From SW132 sp038150125 (lineage in GTDB: Bacteria; Bacteroidota; Rhodothermia; Balneolales; Balneolaceae), in the NCBI RefSeq assembly GCF_038150125.1, contig NZ_JBBVMF010000001.1:1-64000 (forward strand): a stretch of 64,000 nucleotides of DNA. Reading direction: 5' to 3'. Position numbers and translations under genes: made by a program. Position 1 is the first letter of the stretch; every line of letters begins with the position of its first letter. Shown piece by piece: positions 44,496 through 54,813 of the stretch. A model generated the notes under the pieces. It was not told the origin of the DNA. It searched no databases and worked only from the letters and a program-made list of their open reading frames with translations.

Positions 44496-44550
44496 TTATC
44501 TTTGTTTTTTGATTTGTGTTATGATTTAAAATCTTAGTACTAAATATCAA

Positions 44551-45912
44551 TTAATGTGAATAATCCGTAATAAAAGTACCCGTCAGATAGCGCAGCAATG
44601 TCTCAGTCTGCTTCAGCTGAAAACCAGTTTCTGCTACTCTGAGCCGGGCATTTTCCAATGAGAGCTGGGCTGCACGTAACTCTACACCGGTAATTTCGCC
44701 GCGGTCGAACGTCACCTTCGCACGTTCGTAATTCCGTTCATATACGGATAGATTTGATCTTTCCGTTTCAAGCTGATTCTGTAGGTGCAGATACTGCTGC
44801 CAGCTGTTTTCGAACCGGGTTTGAAGCTGTATGGCCGACTCTTCCCTGCGCAGCTCCTCCTGGCGTATCCTATCTTTTGCATTTTGAGACTCGATACGAT
44901 TTCGTCCGCCGCTGAAAATCGGAATCTTGAGTGTTATCCCGCCGCTGAATCCAAGCTGCTCCTGTGTTTCAAACTGTCCTTCGGTAGCGTTCGTATAGCT
45001 GTAGCCATATCCGGCTGTTGCAGTTAACGAAGGCAGAAAGCCGGCCCTCGTTACCCGCTCATTCAGCTCGGCCTGCGCCAAACGCTTCTCCCTGATGTTC
45101 AGCACAGAGTTATTTTCCATCATCAAAGCCAAGAAATCTTCGTAATTCGGCAGATCGGCAGCATTAAATTCATCAGCCACATTATCCATTTTGCGCTGAT
45201 CCCACCCTATTTCTGTATGTAAATCCCGATATGCAGTTTCATACTGTAGCTTCAGGTTTCTGTATGCCGTACTGTCGCTTTTTAAATCGGCCAGGGCCTG
45301 AAGCAGCTGCTGTTCATTCACCTGACCATATTCCCGCCTCGTCTCAATCGCACGAAAACGGTCATTACTTTGCTCAAGTGATATTTCTTTTACTTCAATC
45401 GCTTTCTGAAACGAAGCAACCCTGATAAACTGAGCGGTGATATTTAAAATGGTAGTTTCCAGTTCAGACCGATACTGCAGATCGGCTAAATCGCTGCCCG
45501 TTTCGAGCATTTTGTACCGTAGCCGTCCCCTCATTCCGTTGTAGATCACTATCTGTGTCCCGATCTGTGAACTGAACTGCGTAGTTGTAACACCATCATA
45601 CGAAATAGACCGGCTTCCCACCTGCTGACCGCTATTCTGCGGATCGAGCAGATTCCGAAAGAACGACCCCGGTGTTATATCAAGGTCTGTGTATGAAGCA
45701 CTCAGTCCGCCTGTTATCGCCAGATTTGGGAGCTGACCGGCATTTCCGCGCGAAACGCTGTTCTCTGCAATGTCTGTTTCGATATTGCTGATCTCTACGC
45801 TATGGTTATGCTCCAGCGCCGCTTTAATCGCTTCATCAAGTGTAAACTGCTGCTGAGCAGAGACACTTCCTGCCATAATCGCCAGAATAAAAGAAAAAAT
45901 TAGAAATCTCAT
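44551..45912 (-). CDS. TolC-family outer membrane channel (second efflux operon)
   Basis: The 453-residue protein has signal peptide LIFSFILAIMAGSVSAQ, the OEP repeats (FTLDEAIKAALEHNHSVEIS; late NYERAKVTFDRGEITGVELR) and a typical length. Its start overlaps the stop of the RND permease gene by 4 bp, so it is the third gene of the adaptor-permease-channel operon. Confidence 0.92.
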   Translation of the reverse strand: MRFLIFSFILAIMAGSVSAQQQFTLDEAIKAALEHNHSVEISNIETDIAENSVSRGNAGQLPNLAITGGLSASYTDLDITPGSFFRNLLDPQNSGQQVGSRSISYDGVTTTQFSSQIGTQIVIYNGMRGRLRYKMLETGSDLADLQYRSELETTILNITAQFIRVASFQKAIEVKEISLEQSNDRFRAIETRREYGQVNEQQLLQALADLKSDSTAYRNLKLQYETAYRDLHTEIGWDQRKMDNVADEFNAADLPNYEDFLALMMENNSVLNIREKRLAQAELNERVTRAGFLPSLTATAGYGYSYTNATEGQFETQEQLGFSGGITLKIPIFSGGRNRIESQNAKDRIRQEELRREESAIQLQTRFENSWQQYLHLQNQLETERSNLSVYERNYERAKVTFDRGEITGVELRAAQLSLENARLRVAETGFQLKQTETLLRYLTGTFITDYSH

Positions 45913-48900
45913 AGTGAACTCTTTTTATGATGTTCATGAAGTATGACAGCCGGCTCGATACTTTCCTGTGATTCCGGTTTTTTACCCGCGAGCTGCAGAA
46001 GTTTGAATTTGGCGTTGTTGAAAATGACCAAGAATGCAGGTGCCAGTGTCAGGGAGATCAATAGCCCAAATGTAAGTCCATAGGCGATGGAAATTGCCGG
46101 TGGTTTTAGGAATGCTGAGGCGAGTCCGCCGACAAAAATCATGGGGACAAGTCCGGCTACGGTACTCAGCGTTGTAAGCAAAATGGGTCGGAATCGTGAC
46201 CGTACCGCATCTTTCAGCGCCTCTTCAAATGTCATTCCGGATTTCAGATTGTCGTTAAATGCCGTAATGAGCACCAGTAAGTTGTTGATTAAAATACCGA
46301 TAAGGGCAATCATCCCGATCAGGGAAAATATGTTCATAGTCGCCCCGTGAATCCAGTGCCCAATCACCACGCCCGTAAAGGCAAATGGCAGAGAAAGCAA
46401 TACGAGGAATGTCTGGCTGAACGACTGAAAGTTGATCACAATTAGTGCCAGGATTATGAGCAGAATAATGGGTGCAACTGACTGCATCGCTTCTGTTACC
46501 TTTGCCGACTCCCTGTTCTGCCCTTCAATCACAAACTGAACTTCTGGAAACTCCTGCTCCAGGGACGACAGCGTGTTTTCTCTGATATCGGCCAGGATTC
46601 CGGGAGCTGAAAGAGATGGGTCGGCCAGGTCAGCATCTACCCGGATGGTTCGCCTGCCATTAATATGGTTGATGTTGAGGGATGCATCTGTCGGAAAAAT
46701 ATGTGCCACTTGCGACAGAGGGTATGCACCTTTCGGTGTCCTGATTTTTACGTTCAAGAGATCCCGGTAACTCTCCCGGTTTTCCTCCGGAAATCTCAGC
46801 CATATCCGAACATCATCTCCCCTAAGCTGAAGCGTTTGTACTTCCATTCCAAAAAATGCCGTTCGGACCTGCATCATAATATCCTGGAGCGTAAGCCCGA
46901 GCTGCTCGCCCGCTTTTGACAGTTCAATATGAAGCTCGGGGTTCCCACGCTGATCGGTATCGGCTACATCCACCAGGTCATCTCTCTTTTCAAGTGATGT
47001 TTTAAGCTTTTCAGATGCCTGCTGTATTTCCTCCATACTTTTGCCCGAAACTGAAATATCTACCGGCAATCCTCCAAACCGGTGCTCCGCCAGTGCAGAA
47101 ATAAACCGGATGTAGTTTGTACCGGGAACGTCACCCACTTCGTCCCTGAACATGTTGTTAATTTCATATGCCGGGATTCCCCGTTCTTCGCCTCCCATCA
47201 TTACGATTCGAAGTTCTCCCTGATGGCTTTCAGGACCCAGAATTCTCTCCACATTGCGTATCACTTTTTCATTGTCAGCCCGTTCAGAGCTCAACTGATC
47301 CCCGATTTTATAAACCGCTTCTTCAATTTTCATCAGTTTAGCTCGTGTTGTATCAATTGGAACTCCGGGCTCCATCTCAATCCGCACCAGCTGCACATCA
47401 TCATCCAGGTAAGGGAAAAAAGTGACCGGCAACACCCCGGTTCTGATTAAAGCTACAGAACCTATCAGCAAGAGAATAAAAACGAAAACATTGAGCCATC
47501 GCCACTTATGTGAAACAAAATCTGTAAAAGGGATAAAATATTTGTCCCTGAACCCTGTGAGGCCGTTGGCCATGGCTTTTTCGAAACGGGTTTGACTATT
47601 CTTATCAGACAGTACTTTTGAAATTGTGAGCTTTTGAGGCAAAAACAGAAACGTGACGATCAGTGCGGCCAGCAGTGCGCTCACAACCACAAATGAGACT
47701 TCCGTAAAGAAGGCACCGGGCTTTCCCGGAAGGAAAAAGAAGAGGCTGAATGCCGTTGCGGTAGTCATAAGCGAGATAATCATGGGTGAGGCCACTTCCG
47801 CAGCTCCATTTCTAGCGGCCTCCACGGGGGATTCCCCAAATTCATTGTAATGGCGGTAAATATTTTCCGCAACCACCACACCGGTATCCACCAGCATCCC
47901 CAAAACCAGGATAATCCCAAATATCGACACCGGATTGATCGTGAATCCATATCCCAGGAGTGCTGAGGCAAATGTCCCCAGAATAGCGAGCGGTATTGTA
48001 AGCGACACCCACATCGCAATCCGTTTATCAAGAAAAAGCGTGAGGATAATCAATACAAGGATCAACCCGAAAATGGCATTGCTCCTCAACGATTCAACCC
48101 GCTCATTTACAAACTCCGAAAAATCCTCAACCACGGTCAGCTCAACGCCACTGTGCAGCGTATTGAAATGCCCGGCATACTCCTTCACTTCTTCGGCGAT
48201 GGCCACCAGGTTTTCATCGTTAGTTGTAAGCACCTGTATTACTACCGACTCTTCGCCATCGAGATAGCGCTCAACGGGCCGATCATCGAACTGGTCTTTT
48301 ACAGTTGCTATATCCTTCAGCAGTACTCGTTCACCATTCATACCCGATCTCACGGGAATTTGAGCTATTTCCAGTGCCGTCCTCTCCTTATTCTCTGCAC
48401 GGATCTGCCAATTAGCATCTCCTGTTTTTAGCTCGCCACCGGTGATATCAATGTTGTTTTTCCTAACTGCTTCTGCCACTTCCTGTGCAGAAATACCATA
48501 TCGATCCATCTGCTCATCATTCAGCTCAATAGAAATTTCCTCAGGTGGAAATCCAAGCAAAAAAACATTTGAGATCCCTTTTTCAACAATAAATACGTCC
48601 CTGATCTGGTCGGCATAATCTTTTTTCTGCTGAAGCGAGATTTCTCCCGTCAGCGCAAGCGAAATCGTGGGATTGAGCATCTCTTGCTTATACACGATCG
48701 GGCGGTCCATCTGGTCAGGAAAATCAGTCACCCTGTTTACCGCGTTCTCCACGTCAACCAGTACCCTGTCGATATCAGCCCACTCAAAAATCTCCACGGT
48801 TATGCGTCCGCTGTTCTCCCGGGCTACCGAGGTGTGCCTGTCCATACCGGAAATTCCGTTCAGGTTCTCCTCAATCCTCGAGATCGCCCGCTCCTCAATT

Positions 48901-49076
48901 TCCAGCGGCGAGGCCCCGCGATAAATAATGTTTACATAAATTTCAGTCGGGGCCTCCGGCGGGTTCAGCGTGTACCGCGTCTGGCTGAAGCTAAGAATGC
49001 CCATCAGAACAACGATCATCAGCCCCAGGGTAACCATGACGGGATAGCGGATAAAAAAGTTGATTAATCTCTTCAT
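45909..49076 (-). CDS. RND efflux pump permease (second system)
   Basis: The 1055-residue permease has the RND order of TM1, porter domain, TM2-6, porter domain and TM7-12. It shows FGIILVLGMLVDTGVVVAEN (TM4 Asp), then MNIFSLIGMIALIGILINNL (TM10-11). The early NPPEAPTEIYVNIIYRGASP replaces the usual segment after TM1. It overlaps both neighbours by 4 bp. Control by the divergent TetR suggests export of a toxic organic compound. Confidence 0.92.
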   Translation of the reverse strand: MKRLINFFIRYPVMVTLGLMIVVLMGILSFSQTRYTLNPPEAPTEIYVNIIYRGASPLEIEERAISRIEENLNGISGMDRHTSVARENSGRITVEIFEWADIDRVLVDVENAVNRVTDFPDQMDRPIVYKQEMLNPTISLALTGEISLQQKKDYADQIRDVFIVEKGISNVFLLGFPPEEISIELNDEQMDRYGISAQEVAEAVRKNNIDITGGELKTGDANWQIRAENKERTALEIAQIPVRSGMNGERVLLKDIATVKDQFDDRPVERYLDGEESVVIQVLTTNDENLVAIAEEVKEYAGHFNTLHSGVELTVVEDFSEFVNERVESLRSNAIFGLILVLIILTLFLDKRIAMWVSLTIPLAILGTFASALLGYGFTINPVSIFGIILVLGMLVDTGVVVAENIYRHYNEFGESPVEAARNGAAEVASPMIISLMTTATAFSLFFFLPGKPGAFFTEVSFVVVSALLAALIVTFLFLPQKLTISKVLSDKNSQTRFEKAMANGLTGFRDKYFIPFTDFVSHKWRWLNVFVFILLLIGSVALIRTGVLPVTFFPYLDDDVQLVRIEMEPGVPIDTTRAKLMKIEEAVYKIGDQLSSERADNEKVIRNVERILGPESHQGELRIVMMGGEERGIPAYEINNMFRDEVGDVPGTNYIRFISALAEHRFGGLPVDISVSGKSMEEIQQASEKLKTSLEKRDDLVDVADTDQRGNPELHIELSKAGEQLGLTLQDIMMQVRTAFFGMEVQTLQLRGDDVRIWLRFPEENRESYRDLLNVKIRTPKGAYPLSQVAHIFPTDASLNINHINGRRTIRVDADLADPSLSAPGILADIRENTLSSLEQEFPEVQFVIEGQNRESAKVTEAMQSVAPIILLIILALIVINFQSFSQTFLVLLSLPFAFTGVVIGHWIHGATMNIFSLIGMIALIGILINNLLVLITAFNDNLKSGMTFEEALKDAVRSRFRPILLTTLSTVAGLVPMIFVGGLASAFLKPPAISIAYGLTFGLLISLTLAPAFLVIFNNAKFKLLQLAGKKPESQESIEPAVILHEHHKKSSL

Positions 49077-50185
49077 AAATGACTATAATTAATGATTCGT
49101 CCGCTAACGGGTTCAGAGACATCCATAACGATCTCGTCTCCGTTTTGCAGTCCGCTTACCCAGAGATGGCTCCTTTCCAGGTCATGGATTTCAACGGTCA
49201 CATCAACCAGGTTCCCATCTCTTTTGGCAAGCACGCCGCCCGTTCTCAAAAGGGCTGATTTCGGAATTCGGGCCAGCTCTCTTTTCGTCTCTGATTCGAT
49301 CTCGCCCTCCAGGTACATTCCTTCGCGTAACTTTTCACCCGACACTTCCAGGTATATCAACACCTGCTGTGATGATGAATCCACTGACGGATTTACCCTC
49401 ACAATCTCTGCTTTGTAAGATTCGGTCTGACCCTGATTTGATACCGCCATCGTCATACCCGGCCGAATCCACTCAACTTGGGCAGGATCTATAGAAGCAT
49501 TTAAAATCATCAGCGAGGAATCTACAAATGTGCCCAAATGAAACTGCGGCCCCACAACCTGACCCGGTTCAGCTTTTGCGGCTGATAACACTCCCGAAAA
49601 CGGTGCCCGAATCGTGAATTTCTCCAATCGATCCTCCGCACTTTTAATAGTGTAGTAGAGCTCGTAGACTCCTTTGGATTCCAAATAACGGCGAACGCCC
49701 TCTCCGAATTCAGGAATAGCGACAAGGTTATTCTCAGCGTTCAGCGAATTAAACCACTTCTCGTATCGTGGTAAGGTTTCCGGATAATCCAGCTTAATAT
49801 CGGGCATCAGCGCAGATACCAGCGTTTTAAATTTACTTCTGGATGATTGAATCTGTAGCCTCGCCTCACTATCGTCCAGCTGAACTAACATCTCTCTTTC
49901 TTGAAAGGAAACTCCCTCCCGAAACGGCTTGGTTCCCTCCACCACTTTTCCCGGAACTTCCGGAAAAAGCTCAACCCGATTCTCCGCACGAAGTCGGCCG
50001 TTTAGGGATACCCGATCCGCTATTTGTTCGGTTTCTACCGTAAAAAAGGTGATTTGTGGCGAGCCGATTTCAGCCGCTGCAGCTTCACTCGATTGTTCTG
50101 AGGATTTATCCGCTGATACACCGCTGCATGAAGCTGTAATCGTTAACAGTAAAAGTATTGAAAAACTTAACAAGGCTTTATTCAT
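49073..50185 (-). CDS. RND efflux periplasmic adaptor (second system), lipoprotein
   Basis: The 370-residue adaptor has a lipobox (LTITASCSG). The lipoyl halves are FPEVPGKVVEGTKPFREGVS and FTIRAPFSGVLSAAKAEPGQ, and an alpha-hairpin with extra length (KWFNSLNAENNLVAIPEFGE) lies between them. It is the first gene of the efflux operon; its stop overlaps the permease start. The promoter lies in the 264-bp gap to the TetR gene. Confidence 0.92.
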   Translation of the reverse strand: MNKALLSFSILLLLTITASCSGVSADKSSEQSSEAAAAEIGSPQITFFTVETEQIADRVSLNGRLRAENRVELFPEVPGKVVEGTKPFREGVSFQEREMLVQLDDSEARLQIQSSRSKFKTLVSALMPDIKLDYPETLPRYEKWFNSLNAENNLVAIPEFGEGVRRYLESKGVYELYYTIKSAEDRLEKFTIRAPFSGVLSAAKAEPGQVVGPQFHLGTFVDSSLMILNASIDPAQVEWIRPGMTMAVSNQGQTESYKAEIVRVNPSVDSSSQQVLIYLEVSGEKLREGMYLEGEIESETKRELARIPKSALLRTGGVLAKRDGNLVDVTVEIHDLERSHLWVSGLQNGDEIVMDVSEPVSGRIINYSHL

Positions 50186-50238
50186 GTCAATATTTCCGGT
50201 TTGTGTTCAACCGTAGTTTACGGACATAAATCATACAG

Positions 50239-50256
50239 TTCAACCATATGGTTGAA
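50239..50256. promoter_or_regulatory. TetR-type operator 1 (efflux side)
   Basis: A perfect 18-bp palindrome TTCAACCATATGGTTGAA lies 54 bp upstream of the adaptor start. A second version sits on the regulator side at 50374. The pair matches a TetR repressor controlling both divergent promoters. Confidence 0.75.
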
Positions 50257-50373
50257 TATTTAAATACTTCTTATCTATCTTTTTTTAAATCAACTAAACC
50301 ATTATATAGCAGTTATTTATAGAACATTTTATATTTAGTTTACTGATCTGAAAGTTTGATACAGACAATTTAG

Positions 50374-50390
50374 TTTAACCATATAGTTAA
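50374..50390. promoter_or_regulatory. TetR-type operator 2 (regulator side)
   Basis: The sequence TTTAACCATATAGTTAA differs from operator 1 in few positions and is imperfectly symmetric. It lies 59 bp before the TetR start codon, where it would give autoregulation, weaker than at operator 1. Confidence 0.7.
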
Positions 50391-50448
50391 CTTTTGTGCC
50401 AATCTTTCCTATTTTACTTATCCAATTCAAAATCCTAATCTCCGCAGT

Positions 50449-51072
50449 ATGAGTAGCGAAACAGAATCATCCTCTACAGAACAGAAAATTTTTGACGCCG
50501 CAAGAGATGTTTTTCAAAGCAAGGGGCTTGAAGGCGCACGGATGCAGGAAATAGCAGATAAGGCAGATATCAACAAGTCGATGCTGCACTACTATTACCG
50601 TTCGAAGGAGAAACTTTTCGAAAAAGTGTATGAGCTCTCCATCATCAAGCTGATGCCGCAGGTAGCGTCGCTATTAAATGAGGAGATGCCGCTGGATATG
50701 AAGCTTCGAAAGTTTTCCGCAAAATATCTCGAACTCGTCAAAGCCAACCCGGACATCCCGCTATTTGTGATTCACGAGATGAATAAAAATCCCAGCCGTC
50801 TGAAAAAATTTATCGCTAAGGAGATCGGAAAACGAGTACAGCCATTTTTAAATCAAATAAAAGAAGAGAGAGAAAAAGGCAATACTGTTAATCTGCCGCC
50901 GGAACAGATTTTCGTGAACATCATGAGCATGCTTGTCTTTCCATTTTTAGCACGGCCGGTACTCCAGGTTATTTTTGATATGGACGAAAAGGCCTTTTCA
51001 GAGTTTATCGCCGTACGGGAAGCGTTCATGCCGGACTATCTGGTCAGTATGGTGATGAACAAGGAGTTGTAG
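50449..51072 (+). CDS. TetR/AcrR family regulator
   Basis: The 207-residue protein has an N-terminal TetR HTH (KIFDAARDVFQSKGLEGARM, then IADKADINKSMLHYYYRSKE) and a helical ligand-binding C-terminal domain. It is divergent from the efflux operon and flanked by two palindromes of the same sequence type, so it most likely represses that operon until a ligand binds. A C-terminal dimerisation part (FVNIMSMLVFPFLARPVLQ) is complete. Confidence 0.93.
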   Translation: MSSETESSSTEQKIFDAARDVFQSKGLEGARMQEIADKADINKSMLHYYYRSKEKLFEKVYELSIIKLMPQVASLLNEEMPLDMKLRKFSAKYLELVKANPDIPLFVIHEMNKNPSRLKKFIAKEIGKRVQPFLNQIKEEREKGNTVNLPPEQIFVNIMSMLVFPFLARPVLQVIFDMDEKAFSEFIAVREAFMPDYLVSMVMNKEL

Positions 51073-51533
51073 CCTGTCCTGTGCGATATCCCGGGAACTG
51101 CGCTTTATACACTGCGAAATCCCCGGGATTTTAAAGAAACAGGAAGTTTTCTGTACCAGTACATTTTACTGCATTACCATTGACAGATTTTAAATTAGTT
51201 GTTTGGCATAGCAGTTTTCTTTTATCTGTGAGTCCGATCTCCCTTCTGAGGGGAGATCATCCTGTTCGCTTAGAACAGGATGCGAGGGGTGTTCAGAAAC
51301 TTCACGATCGGCTCGAAACCCTGTGGTAATGGCTGAATAGTATCATGCTGTACATCCCTCCCTCCGCAAGCCGGCGGAGTACTTCCCTGAAAGGGAGAAT
51401 TATCCTGTCACTGCTCAAATGGTGTTGCCCCGCTTTTTGGGGTAAAATTAGGGGCTACCAATAACTTTTCCGCCTAAAATAACCGAGGCAAATCTTGTGA
51501 GCGTTGCAGCTTTGGGTAAATTACCACGTTCTC
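51073..51533. repeat. Intergenic region with interspersed REP-like hairpins
   Basis: After the TetR gene a hairpin (ATCCCGGG ... CCCGGGAT, 51088-51133) may be its terminator. Then come stacked stems, GATCTCCC / GGGGAGATC and CCTGTTC / GAACAGG followed by GAGGGGTGT, and the opposite-orientation partner near 51350-51400 (CCCTCCGCAAGCCGGCGGAG). This is a dispersed non-coding repeat that recurs at 58890-59095. No gene is present. Confidence 0.6.
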
Positions 51534-53750
51534 TCAAAAAGCATAGCTAAGCGAAACCATCACTGAACGTCCTGCCTCAGGAATGTTTCCAATACTGGTA
51601 TGCGTGTGATAGTGTCGATCAAGCAGGTTGTTTGCCTGCAGAATGGATGTGAGCGACCCATTCAGCCAGTCGCGTTCCCAGGTGAGATTCAGTACGGCAA
51701 AGGCCCGGGTGGCATCCTCAATGGATGCGGTTTCCGCAATTCGGTGCTGAGCGGCAGCCCATTCTACCTCTCCCATCAGCCTGTTCCCTTTGTGATGAAG
51801 ATGCATAGTGCTGAACCCTTTCAGGGGCGGAATTAATGGAAGCGGCTCGTCAAGGGTTTGATTTCGGGCGTACAAATAGGAGACCCGGTTTTCAATACTT
51901 AGCCGGGGACCCAATCGGTTCAGGCTTCGGAACTCTCCGCCCGTGATGGTTGCGTCACCCACATTCGCGTAGCGCTTGAAATCAAGACCGATGTTTCCTG
52001 TACCTTCAGAAAGGATGCCATCTATGTAGTTGAAATACTGCTTGTGAAACAGGGATAGCGAAATGGAGTGACTATCCGTTTCCCAGGTTGTATTCAGGTC
52101 GGTATTGATGGCTCGTTCCGTTTTCAGCCACGGGTTTCCATCGTAGAAATAGCCATCGGTATAGTTGTAGATGTAGTGACCAAATCGCTCCATGTGGTTC
52201 CCCATCCGCTCGGAGTACACCAGGGAGCCTGAAAAACTCCAGTCGTCGAACGGCATCCAGAGCAGGTTGCCGGAGGCTGACAGAAGAATGTTCGGGCGCG
52301 TATTGAGCCCTCTGTTATACAGACCTTCGAAAAATGACGCAAAGCGTTCACTTCCAGTATCGAGATTCTTTAGTGCAATGTTCTGCTCGGCTTTCAGCAG
52401 AAGGTCATCCGATATCATAAACCGGTGCTTCATGCCTATATTCCCCTGCCAGGTATTTACGTCCTGCAGGTTGTAAATGAACATATCCTCAATATTGGGA
52501 TCGTGGCTGTTCATTTCCATATCACCATACGCCCGGGAATAATACCCGTCCAGAAACCACTCAAATGAGTGCCGGGAAATCCCGGCCTGACCATTCACCC
52601 GGGTCCCTGCCGTAAAAGTTTCCCCAAACATCGGCATATGCATCCCGCCCATCACTTCACGGTTTTCTACATCACGGCTGTAATCGTCCATCGTATGGCG
52701 AATGGCGTTGGCGTAGATTTGAACGGTTTCAACGCGCCAGCTTTTGTCCGTAGGTGCAAAATTAAACCTGAGCTGACCAATATCGGCCAGTGCTTTCGTT
52801 GCATCCATCAGCAACGCGGGATATCCTACATCATATGCTTTATCGGTGATGTAATTTGCTTCAATAGTATGGTTTGATGGCAGACGATGCCTGTAGCTCA
52901 CGTTCAGGTTTAGTTTTTCGTACTGGGAATTATCGATCTGTGAACCGTTGCCTGATACAAAATCATCAGCTTTTTTATAGCTTCCCGAAAACCGCACGGC
53001 ATGCCTTCCGGTGCGGTCAGAGGTATTTCCAGCAACAGAAAGCGACCGGTAGTTGTCGGGCAGGCGATATCCGGTGCTTACATTCATGGAAAAAGATTCC
53101 GGTTCAGCCCCGCGGGTAACAAGGTTGATGGAGCTGCTGCCTCCGCCTGAGGAAGCCACGTCGCTTCCGCTCTTGTCGATATGGAGTTCGGATAAATTGG
53201 ACGTTTCCACATAGGAGGTGATCGGGTCCATTTTATCCACACAGGCCTTGAAAACCTGCATACCGTCGATCATCAGGTTCATACGCTGATCACTTTCACC
53301 ACGTATGACCGGTTCCCATGCAAAAGCCCCGCGTTTATTGGTAGAAAGGCCGTCAATTTTATCGAGAAACTGGTCCATGTTCTGAGCGTGATGCTGCTGC
53401 TGATAGGCCTGCACATTGTTTTCCCCCTCGCGATTCGCCAAAACCAGGAGCCCGGTTTCAATTCGGTAAATTTCGGGATTCATGTAAAGAGTCTCCATGC
53501 CGGCCCTGAGCACGAACTCACGGGACTGGTATCCCACGGCAGTTACGATAATTACAGGATAATCATCGCGGTTAATGGTAAAATACCCATCGGTGCCGGT
53601 AGTAGCGATAACCGTTTGCTCATCTGATTTTATATGGGCCTGTATAACGGGTTCGCCTGTTGTCCGGTCGAGCACTCGAAGCGCGGACACCTGGGCAAAT
53701 GCAGACGAAGCCCAGATCAGAAAAAGTAGATTGGCTAAAAGAAATTTCAT
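51534..53750 (-). CDS. TonB-dependent receptor, copper-type (OprC/NosA-like)
   Basis: With the start at 53750 the protein has 738 residues: signal peptide LLANLLFLIWASSAFAQ, a carboxypeptidase-regulatory-like domain (VSALRVLDRTTGEPVIQAHI), a plug (GGGSSSINLVTRG) and a 22-strand barrel ending RSVMVSLSYAF. Met/His-rich loops (GGMHMPMFGETFTAG; GDMEMNSHDPN) are characteristic of outer-membrane copper receptors such as OprC and NosA. It would import copper into the periplasm using TonB energy. It is the last of three minus-strand genes with metal-binding features. Confidence 0.8.
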   Translation of the reverse strand: MKFLLANLLFLIWASSAFAQVSALRVLDRTTGEPVIQAHIKSDEQTVIATTGTDGYFTINRDDYPVIIVTAVGYQSREFVLRAGMETLYMNPEIYRIETGLLVLANREGENNVQAYQQQHHAQNMDQFLDKIDGLSTNKRGAFAWEPVIRGESDQRMNLMIDGMQVFKACVDKMDPITSYVETSNLSELHIDKSGSDVASSGGGSSSINLVTRGAEPESFSMNVSTGYRLPDNYRSLSVAGNTSDRTGRHAVRFSGSYKKADDFVSGNGSQIDNSQYEKLNLNVSYRHRLPSNHTIEANYITDKAYDVGYPALLMDATKALADIGQLRFNFAPTDKSWRVETVQIYANAIRHTMDDYSRDVENREVMGGMHMPMFGETFTAGTRVNGQAGISRHSFEWFLDGYYSRAYGDMEMNSHDPNIEDMFIYNLQDVNTWQGNIGMKHRFMISDDLLLKAEQNIALKNLDTGSERFASFFEGLYNRGLNTRPNILLSASGNLLWMPFDDWSFSGSLVYSERMGNHMERFGHYIYNYTDGYFYDGNPWLKTERAINTDLNTTWETDSHSISLSLFHKQYFNYIDGILSEGTGNIGLDFKRYANVGDATITGGEFRSLNRLGPRLSIENRVSYLYARNQTLDEPLPLIPPLKGFSTMHLHHKGNRLMGEVEWAAAQHRIAETASIEDATRAFAVLNLTWERDWLNGSLTSILQANNLLDRHYHTHTSIGNIPEAGRSVMVSLSYAF

Positions 53751-53813
53751 GGCTCTGTTTGTTTGGTGAACGACCGGTAATAGATACCGGCTCAATTCAC
53801 GATTTTCATTGAT

Positions 53814-54626
53814 TTATTGTGCCTGAACGCTGTATTCAAACATCACTTCCGGCAGGGTTATATCGCCTGCAGTCAGGGTTACCGAGGTTGTCCAGGTTCC
53901 GCTCATGCTGTAGTTGATGGAGCCTTCGTAGTAGCCTGATCCCTCTGCTTCCGGAGAGGTAAACTCCGTTGAGTGACCGCTGCCGCCTCCCATATCCATG
54001 TACGGATAGATCTCCAGTTCAGCATTTTCCACAGGAGGGAAACTCATCATCGACTCTCTTGTGTGGACCATAAATCCCAGCGTGTTGTTGCCGGTTACCG
54101 GTTGCTTAGGATGTAGCCAGGTAATAAAATAGATCTTATCATTATCATCCCGAACACTGGTCAGCCGCCATGAGGAATCAACCTCTACGGGGATCTCCCC
54201 GGTAAGTATTTCCTGGTTCAGCAAAGTGATTTCAAATTCGATTGCCCAGCTTCCCATCGAACCGCTTGCCATAATAAATATAGCCATGTTTGAGTAGTAG
54301 CGATCATCTTCCGGGGCAACTTCCGGCTGCTGGTAAGGCGTGGAGTGCATCATATTCCCCATATCCATCATCGGCGTGATGGTTATTAATTCGGGAGTCA
54401 CGAGGTCTCCGCCGCGCTCAATTTTCCAGTAGAGTTGATTGGCTCCGGTTTCAAGCGTGGATTCTGACTCCAGAGAGATTTTGTAGTCATCTGAAGTTAC
54501 AGATCCGATTGTGACGAGATCCAGTTCAGGTTCTGAATCGGAACTGTTTGTAACGTCGCAGGATGCAAGAGTGAATACGAGTAACGCAAAGGCTGTAAGG
54601 GTGCCCGCCCATCTTAGAAATGTCAT
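53814..54626 (-). CDS. Two-domain YtkA/FixH-like lipoprotein, Met/His-rich
   Basis: The 270-residue protein has a lipobox (LVFTLASCDVTNS) and two similar Ig-like (YtkA-type) domains. Each carries a Met/His motif: TPMMDMGNMMHSTPYQQPEV in the first and YPYMDMGGGSGHSTEF in the second. The MxxMxxxMMH pattern suggests a Cu(I) or Cu(II) site. It is 63 bp upstream of the TonB receptor gene in the same direction, so it may hand copper from or to the receptor. The domain assignment is by pattern. Confidence 0.65.
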   Translation of the reverse strand: MTFLRWAGTLTAFALLVFTLASCDVTNSSDSEPELDLVTIGSVTSDDYKISLESESTLETGANQLYWKIERGGDLVTPELITITPMMDMGNMMHSTPYQQPEVAPEDDRYYSNMAIFIMASGSMGSWAIEFEITLLNQEILTGEIPVEVDSSWRLTSVRDDNDKIYFITWLHPKQPVTGNNTLGFMVHTRESMMSFPPVENAELEIYPYMDMGGGSGHSTEFTSPEAEGSGYYEGSINYSMSGTWTTSVTLTAGDITLPEVMFEYSVQAQ

Positions 54627-54813
54627 ATAATTATACCAACAGGTTTAATTTGTTTGATAGAGATGCTGCCGGTCACAGGGTGAACGATCAATCAAATAGG
54701 GTGCTCTTCACGCTGCCCGTTAAAAAATTAGACGGTGCGACGGCTGTAGGTTGATTCATCAGTCACGGTATTCTGTGTGCGACAGACGTTGATTTAAGAA
54801 GAGATATGACAGA

